Assembly (NCBI GenBank): GCA_023475455.1
Contig: JAMCVR010000189.1
Location: forward strand, 1 to 6,583
Source of the DNA: Thermoplasmatota archaeon
Lineage (GTDB): Bacteria; Pseudomonadota; Gammaproteobacteria; Burkholderiales; Thiobacillaceae
DNA: 6,583 bases
Reading direction: 5' to 3'
Shown: piece by piece, positions 1 through 6,583 of the stretch
Layout of the letters: each line of letters begins with the position of its first letter
Position numbering within the stretch: the stretch's first letter is position 1
The notes under the pieces: generated by a model
What the model saw: the letters and a program-made list of their open reading frames with translations, nothing else
The model's database searches: none
Told to the model about the DNA's origin: nothing
Translations under genes and position numbers: made by a program

Positions 1-1255
1 ATCGTGGAGGACCTGACCGAAGAGGAGGCGTTGCGCGTCGCCGCGCTGGAATCCGAACGCCGTTTCCGGGATTTGGCGGAAACCGCCCACGACGGAATCA
101 TCATGACCGATTCCCAGGGGAAAATCGCCTATTTCAACCGGGCGGCGGAACGCATGTTCGGCTATCGCCGCAACCAGGCGCTGGAGCGGCCGATCGGGAC
201 GGTGCTGCCGGAACCGCTGTCCTGCCAACTGGATGAAGAATTGTGGCATACCCGTGTGTGGGAAACCCAGGGACTGCGCCAGGACGGCACGGCTTTCATG
301 GTAGAGGGTTCCAGCAGCGTGTTCGAAGGGTCCACGGGGCGTTTCATCACCTACGTTCTGCGCGACCTGACCGAGCGCAAGCAGTTCGAGCGCCAGTTGG
401 TGCACTTGGCCAATCACGATCCGCTGACCAATCTTCCCAACCGCAAATTCTTCCAGGAGCGCCTTGGCGTCAGCTTGGACGAGGCGGCGCTCAACGGGGA
501 GCATGTGGCGGTATTGTTTCTCGACCTGGACCGGTTCAAGCTTATCAACGACACCCTGGGGCATGCGCTGGGCGACAAGCTGCTGCTGATGGTGGCCGAG
601 CGGCTCGCCGGCTGCTTCCGCAAGGGCGACGTGCTGGCCAGACTGGGGGGCGACGAATTCGTGGTGCTGCTGCGGGGGCTTTCCGGGAAACAGGATGCCG
701 CGCTCGTCGCCCAGAAAATCATGGACACCTTCGCGCACGCCTTTCAGCTGGAAGCGCATGAAATCTTCGTCTCCGCCAGCATCGGCATTGCTTTCCATCC
801 CTCGGACGCCATCGATGCGGACAACCTCATCCGGTGCGCCGACAGCGCCATGTACCAGGCCAAGGAGCAAGGTCAGGGATACCGGTTCTACCGGCTCGAT
901 CCGGAAAATCCGCCGTCGGAGCGGCTCAGCCTGGAGAACGGTTTGCGCCGCGCCCTGGAACGCGACGAGTTGCGGCTTTACTACCAGCCCAAGCTGGATC
1001 TCGCGAGCGGGGCCGTGATCGGGCTGGAGGCGCTGCTGCGCTGGGCGCATCCGGCCAGGGGCATGATCCCGCCCGACCAGTTCGTTCCCCTGGCGGAAGA
1101 AACCGGCTTGATTATCCCGATCGGCGAATGGGTACTGCGGACGGCGTGCCTGCAGATCAAGGCCTGGCAAGGGGAGGGACTCCCCCCGCTGCCGGTGGCG
1201 GTGAACCTGTCGGCGCGTCAGTTCAGGCACCGCCCGGCCGGCGGTGAAGCAACCG
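1..1255 (+). repeat. Left copy of the 1343-bp-period tandem duplication (5' end cut by window edge)
   Basis: Bases 1-1255 match 1344-2598 with no difference I can find by eye, and the translations agree fully. After 1255 this copy continues CGGCGATGAG, whereas the right copy continues GAATTCACGA after 2598. The complete repeated unit is 1256-2598 (1343 bp). The left limit of this copy is not visible because the window begins inside it. Confidence 0.95.
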
Positions 1256-1284
1256 CGGCGATGAGCGCAAACCGGTGCGGGTGA
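1..1284 (+). CDS. PAS-GGDEF-EAL c-di-GMP signalling protein, first copy: open at the 5' edge and truncated within EAL
   Basis: The frame is open from base 1, so the true start lies outside the window; the GTG at 4 is internal. It encodes 427 visible residues. A PAS sensor domain (about residues 20-125, starting near RFRDLAETAHDGII) is followed by a GGDEF diguanylate cyclase domain (about 130-295). The GGDEF active-site motif is intact at 216-220, and an RKGD inhibitory site sits five residues before it. An EAL phosphodiesterase domain begins near 310 (EALLRW from 343) but breaks off after NLSARQF. After base 1255 the sequence jumps to the duplication junction, adds AAMSANRCG and stops at TGA 1282-1284. 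The metal-binding residues of the later EAL domain are therefore missing, so this copy could at most make c-di-GMP. It is identical to 1344-2598. Joined as 1-1254 plus 2598-3107 the frame is continuous, so I infer one original gene split by a tandem duplication, real or artefactual. Confidence 0.85.
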   Translation: MVEDLTEEEALRVAALESERRFRDLAETAHDGIIMTDSQGKIAYFNRAAERMFGYRRNQALERPIGTVLPEPLSCQLDEELWHTRVWETQGLRQDGTAFMVEGSSSVFEGSTGRFITYVLRDLTERKQFERQLVHLANHDPLTNLPNRKFFQERLGVSLDEAALNGEHVAVLFLDLDRFKLINDTLGHALGDKLLLMVAERLAGCFRKGDVLARLGGDEFVVLLRGLSGKQDAALVAQKIMDTFAHAFQLEAHEIFVSASIGIAFHPSDAIDADNLIRCADSAMYQAKEQGQGYRFYRLDPENPPSERLSLENGLRRALERDELRLYYQPKLDLASGAVIGLEALLRWAHPARGMIPPDQFVPLAEETGLIIPIGEWVLRTACLQIKAWQGEGLPPLPVAVNLSARQFRHRPAGGEATAAMSANRCG

Positions 1285-3107
1285 CGCTGACTGGAATCCG
1301 GCTTGCGGAAGAAGAAGAAGAAGAAGAAGCCCGGCTTCTTCTGATCGTGGAGGACCTGACCGAAGAGGAGGCGTTGCGCGTCGCCGCGCTGGAATCCGAA
1401 CGCCGTTTCCGGGATTTGGCGGAAACCGCCCACGACGGAATCATCATGACCGATTCCCAGGGGAAAATCGCCTATTTCAACCGGGCGGCGGAACGCATGT
1501 TCGGCTATCGCCGCAACCAGGCGCTGGAGCGGCCGATCGGGACGGTGCTGCCGGAACCGCTGTCCTGCCAACTGGATGAAGAATTGTGGCATACCCGTGT
1601 GTGGGAAACCCAGGGACTGCGCCAGGACGGCACGGCTTTCATGGTAGAGGGTTCCAGCAGCGTGTTCGAAGGGTCCACGGGGCGTTTCATCACCTACGTT
1701 CTGCGCGACCTGACCGAGCGCAAGCAGTTCGAGCGCCAGTTGGTGCACTTGGCCAATCACGATCCGCTGACCAATCTTCCCAACCGCAAATTCTTCCAGG
1801 AGCGCCTTGGCGTCAGCTTGGACGAGGCGGCGCTCAACGGGGAGCATGTGGCGGTATTGTTTCTCGACCTGGACCGGTTCAAGCTTATCAACGACACCCT
1901 GGGGCATGCGCTGGGCGACAAGCTGCTGCTGATGGTGGCCGAGCGGCTCGCCGGCTGCTTCCGCAAGGGCGACGTGCTGGCCAGACTGGGGGGCGACGAA
2001 TTCGTGGTGCTGCTGCGGGGGCTTTCCGGGAAACAGGATGCCGCGCTCGTCGCCCAGAAAATCATGGACACCTTCGCGCACGCCTTTCAGCTGGAAGCGC
2101 ATGAAATCTTCGTCTCCGCCAGCATCGGCATTGCTTTCCATCCCTCGGACGCCATCGATGCGGACAACCTCATCCGGTGCGCCGACAGCGCCATGTACCA
2201 GGCCAAGGAGCAAGGTCAGGGATACCGGTTCTACCGGCTCGATCCGGAAAATCCGCCGTCGGAGCGGCTCAGCCTGGAGAACGGTTTGCGCCGCGCCCTG
2301 GAACGCGACGAGTTGCGGCTTTACTACCAGCCCAAGCTGGATCTCGCGAGCGGGGCCGTGATCGGGCTGGAGGCGCTGCTGCGCTGGGCGCATCCGGCCA
2401 GGGGCATGATCCCGCCCGACCAGTTCGTTCCCCTGGCGGAAGAAACCGGCTTGATTATCCCGATCGGCGAATGGGTACTGCGGACGGCGTGCCTGCAGAT
2501 CAAGGCCTGGCAAGGGGAGGGACTCCCCCCGCTGCCGGTGGCGGTGAACCTGTCGGCGCGTCAGTTCAGGCACCGCCCGGCCGGCGGTGAAGCAACCGGA
2601 ATTCACGATTTGGTTGAAACCATCGAACGGGTGCTGGAGGAAACGGGGGTGGATCCGTCCTGCCTGGAACTGGAGATTACCGAAAGCATCCTGATGCAAA
2701 ACCTCTCGACGGCGGCCGCGACCCTGCAAGCGTTGAGCGCAAAGGGCATACGCATCTTCATCGACGATTTCGGAACCGGGTATTCCTCGTTGAGTTATCT
2801 CAAGCGCCTGCCCATCGATACCATCAAGATCGACAAATCCTTCGTGGGGGACATCATGATCGACCCGGACGACGCGGCGATCGTGACCGCCATCATCGCC
2901 ATGGCTCACAGCCTGCGCCTCAGGGTGGTGGCAGAAGGAGTGGAGACGCAGGCGCAGTTCGACTTCCTGCTCGAACGGGGCTGCGACGCCATGCAAGGCT
3001 ATTTTTTCAGCAAGCCGCTGCCGGCGGAGGACATTTTCCCGTTGTTGCGGACCCTAAAGGATACCGTCCCTGTGGGACATAACACCGGGAATTTCAATCC
3101 AGCTTGA
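1275..3107 (+). CDS. PAS-GGDEF-EAL bifunctional diguanylate cyclase/c-di-GMP phosphodiesterase, second copy lacking its native N-terminus
   Basis: This 610-aa frame carries a complete GGDEF-EAL output. Residues 1-30 look like the end of an upstream PAS domain (VTLTGIRL, seven Glu, LLLIVEDLTEEEAL). A full PAS spans about 42-148, GGDEF about 152-320 and EAL about 335-593. The cyclase motif GGDEF is at 239-243 with an RKGD inhibitory site at 230-233, so catalysis with product feedback is expected. EAL residues are all present: E366 (EALLRW), N425 (NLSARQF), E467 (LELEITES), D497/D498 (DDFG), K518, E557 (AEGVE) and Q574 (QGYFF). Both activities are thus plausible, probably set by the cytoplasmic PAS. 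No transmembrane segment is visible. The start is doubtful: an in-frame stop at 1245-1247 blocks extension, and GTG 1275 and GTG 1281 lack a clear ribosome binding site. The missing N-terminus follows from the tandem duplication. Residues 434-443 are an unusual EAL insertion, and the last 16 or so residues overlap a 26-bp repeat. Confidence 0.85.
   Translation: MRVTLTGIRLAEEEEEEEARLLLIVEDLTEEEALRVAALESERRFRDLAETAHDGIIMTDSQGKIAYFNRAAERMFGYRRNQALERPIGTVLPEPLSCQLDEELWHTRVWETQGLRQDGTAFMVEGSSSVFEGSTGRFITYVLRDLTERKQFERQLVHLANHDPLTNLPNRKFFQERLGVSLDEAALNGEHVAVLFLDLDRFKLINDTLGHALGDKLLLMVAERLAGCFRKGDVLARLGGDEFVVLLRGLSGKQDAALVAQKIMDTFAHAFQLEAHEIFVSASIGIAFHPSDAIDADNLIRCADSAMYQAKEQGQGYRFYRLDPENPPSERLSLENGLRRALERDELRLYYQPKLDLASGAVIGLEALLRWAHPARGMIPPDQFVPLAEETGLIIPIGEWVLRTACLQIKAWQGEGLPPLPVAVNLSARQFRHRPAGGEATGIHDLVETIERVLEETGVDPSCLELEITESILMQNLSTAAATLQALSAKGIRIFIDDFGTGYSSLSYLKRLPIDTIKIDKSFVGDIMIDPDDAAIVTAIIAMAHSLRLRVVAEGVETQAQFDFLLERGCDAMQGYFFSKPLPAEDIFPLLRTLKDTVPVGHNTGNFNPA
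1308..1342 (+). repeat. (GAA)7 tract followed by a 10-bp perfect palindrome
   Basis: Seven GAA codons (1308-1328) encode a run of seven Glu in what looks like a loop near the end of an upstream PAS domain. The tract runs into an inverted repeat, AGAAGAAGCC (1322-1331) and GGCTTCTTCT (1333-1342), separated by a single C. Slippage here would change the Glu count without shifting the frame. The tract lies within the duplicated unit, and its left-hand partner would be just outside the window. Confidence 0.85.
1344..2598 (+). repeat. Right copy of the 1343-bp-period tandem duplication
   Basis: This block is identical to 1-1255 at an offset of 1343. Because 1343 leaves a remainder of 2 when divided by 3, the right copy is read in a different frame from the left, which is why one gene appears as two overlapping reading frames. 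Identity stops at 2598. Confidence 0.95.
3057..3082 (+). repeat. 26-bp hairpin-bearing direct repeat, copy 1 (inside the end of the EAL gene)
   Basis: This repeat matches 3125-3150 with one difference (T at 3073 against C at 3141). It contains a 5-bp stem GTCCC (3066-3070) and GGGAC (3074-3078) around a TGT loop. It encodes part of the C-terminal tail (KDTVPVGHN) after the normal end of an EAL domain. The one difference falls in the loop, so the stem is preserved. Confidence 0.85.
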
Positions 3108-3160
3108 GCAGTGAGCGTCCCCCGAAGGATACCGTCCCTGCGGGACATAAAACTGCTCGG
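3105..3160 (+). other. Nested inverted repeat at the 3' end of the EAL gene (possible transcript-end structure)
   Basis: GAGCAGT (3106-3112, overlapping the TGA stop) can pair with ACTGCTC (3152-3158), and two flanking U-G pairs could extend the stem in RNA. It encloses the hairpin of the second 26-bp repeat. Such a folded 3' end could protect or end the transcript, but no T tract follows, so a terminator role is only a guess. The remaining convergent gap, 3161-3264, shows no gene or clear signal apart from a short TTCGG/CCGAA stem near 3241-3252. Confidence 0.4.
3125..3150 (+). repeat. 26-bp hairpin-bearing direct repeat, copy 2 (intergenic)
   Basis: This is the second copy, 68 bp downstream of the first and just past the EAL stop codon. 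Its stem is GTCCC (3134-3138) and GGGAC (3142-3146) with a TGC loop. It resembles a dispersed palindromic element of the REP kind, though I cannot tie it to a named family. There is no run of T after the stem, so it is not a standard intrinsic terminator. Confidence 0.85.
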
Positions 3161-3264
3161 CCTGTTCGCGCGTAAGCGCATGCGGTTTCGACGCGATGAT
3201 TATTGCGACAGCATCCCACCCCTGGCCACGAGTGCCGGTCTTCGGACCCGAATATCGCCCTTTT

Positions 3265-6159
<2,895 letters not shown>

Positions 6160-6226
6160 ACAGTCTCTCCACTGATAGAGTGTTCGATAAGTCCTCGATT
6201 CTAATTTAAAGCAGTCGAATCCAGCC
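6160..6226. promoter_or_regulatory. Divergent acs-glnE intergenic region, likely holding both promoters
   Basis: This 67-bp gap separates the two start codons and is the only clearly AT-rich stretch nearby (around 6198-6210). On the minus strand, TAGAAT (6203 to 6198) resembles a -10 box for acs, but I see no good -35 partner. GATTC (6197-6201) and GAATC (6217-6221) form a short inverted repeat with centres 20 bp apart, which might be an operator half-site pair or chance. No convincing sigma-54 (GG-N10-GC) site was seen. Confidence 0.35.
6165..6170 (-). promoter_or_regulatory. Ribosome binding site of acs
   Basis: Read on the minus strand, GGAGAG lies 5 nt before the ATG at 6159. It decides the start of acs in favour of this ATG over the in-frame ATG at 6228, which lacks such a site. 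Confidence 0.7.
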
Positions 6227-6583
6227 ATGAGCCATCCCTCACTCGACCGCGTTGCCCGCTGTTCCCGCTATGGCCGCCGCCTGCTGGCGGCGCAGCCGCA
6301 GCTGGCCGAAGTCGTGGCCGGACAGCTCGACCGGGCCTTTGCCCGCGAGGCGATGCAGGCGTTTCTGGCCGAGCCGCCGTGCGCCGACGAGGCCGCGCTG
6401 CACCAGCGCTTGCGGCAATTGCGCCAGCGCGTGTGGCTGGTCGCCACCGCGCGCGATCTGGCGGGCAGCGCCGATCTGGCCGAGGTGACGGCCACCTGGA
6501 GCATCCTGGCCGAGGTCTGCATCGCCGCCGCGCTCGACTTCCACCACGCCGCGCTCGCCGCCCGCCATGGCGAGCCGCGCGAC
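6227..6583 (+). CDS. glnE: Glutamine synthetase adenylyltransferase/deadenylyltransferase, N-terminal fragment (cut by right window edge)
   Basis: The ATG at 6227 opens a frame with no stop through the last base, giving 119 residues of a protein that is normally about 900 aa or more. The segment has the look of proteobacterial GlnE N-termini: SRYGRRLL at 13-20, an Arg-rich helix [23 protein letters not shown] at 58-80 (positions only approximate to the helix limits), and [14 protein letters not shown] at 83-96. GlnE adds AMP to, and removes it from, a tyrosine of glutamine synthetase under control of the PII protein and glutamine, so lowering ammonium assimilation when nitrogen is plentiful. 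The nucleotidyltransferase motifs lie beyond the window and cannot be checked. No strong ribosome binding site precedes the ATG. The gene is transcribed away from acs. The identification rests on remembered family sequence and is reasonably but not fully certain. Confidence 0.8.
   Translation, partial: MSHPSLDRVARCSRYGRRLLAAQPQLAEVVAGQLDRAFAREAMQAFLAEPPCADEAALHQRLRQLRQRVWLVATARDLAGSADLAEVTATWSILAEVCIAAALDFHHAALAARHGEPRD

Noticed and set aside
1218..2996. A 592-codon open frame on the minus strand opposite the EAL gene
   Set aside because: It is antisense to well-conserved PAS-GGDEF-EAL coding sequence, includes a poly-Phe run that is merely the complement of the GAA tract, and shows no family features.
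1..3107. Two genuine paralogous GGDEF-EAL genes in tandem
   Set aside because: The copies are identical over 1255 bp with abrupt ends inside a domain and no start region for the second. That is a partial-gene tandem duplication and not a pair of evolved paralogues.
3057..3150. Possible minimal CRISPR array (26-bp repeats, 68-bp period, internal hairpin)
   Set aside because: There are only two repeats, the first lies in the coding end of a gene, no third repeat follows at the same spacing, and no cas gene is in the window.
6160..6228. Upstream ATG at 6228 (minus strand) as the start of acs
   Set aside because: The extra 23 residues do not resemble Acs, the region is AT-rich and intergenic in character, and it would overlap the glnE start. 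The ATG at 6159 has a good ribosome binding site.

Overview
The window reads as a GC-rich proteobacterial chromosome segment. The style of the acetyl-CoA synthetase and of the GlnE N-terminus points to Betaproteobacteria, possibly Rhodocyclales-like (Azoarcus/Thauera/Accumulibacter type); this is judged from remembered family sequences, not from a search. It holds three genes: a c-di-GMP turnover protein with PAS, GGDEF and EAL domains (+ strand, 1-3107, broken into two overlapping reading frames), acetyl-CoA synthetase acs (- strand, 3265-6159) and the first 119 codons of glnE (+ strand, 6227 to the right edge). The first two genes converge on a 157-bp gap (3108-3264). acs and glnE diverge from a 67-bp gap (6160-6226).

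The most striking feature is structural. Two unrelated genes each contain a large, apparently perfect direct tandem duplication. In the PAS-GGDEF-EAL gene, bases 1-1255 recur as 1344-2598 (period 1343). This is not a multiple of three, so the first copy runs into a stop at 1284 inside the EAL domain, and the second copy is a nearly complete PAS-GGDEF-EAL frame without the original N-terminus. In acs, 4108-5038 recurs as 5035-5965 (period 927 = 309 codons), in frame, giving a 964-aa protein with two copies of the ATP-binding P-loop region. Removing one unit restores a normal gene in both cases: an uninterrupted PAS-GGDEF-EAL frame and a 655-aa Acs. Two identical-copy duplications within 6.6 kb suggest either an assembly artefact or very recent rearrangement; sequence alone cannot decide, and any functional reading of the duplicated proteins depends on this.

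Smaller features: a 26-bp direct repeat with an internal hairpin occurs twice, 68 bp apart (3057-3082 and 3125-3150). Its first copy supplies part of the C-terminal tail of the EAL protein. A larger inverted repeat encloses the second copy. A (GAA)7 tract abutting a 10-bp palindrome lies just left of the second duplicated copy.

Functionally these are ordinary housekeeping and signalling genes: c-di-GMP synthesis and breakdown, acetate activation to acetyl-CoA, and covalent control of glutamine synthetase. They share no pathway, and I see no mobile element, CRISPR array, RNA gene or defence system. I did not find a convincing new biological system; the paired duplications are the item worth resolving.
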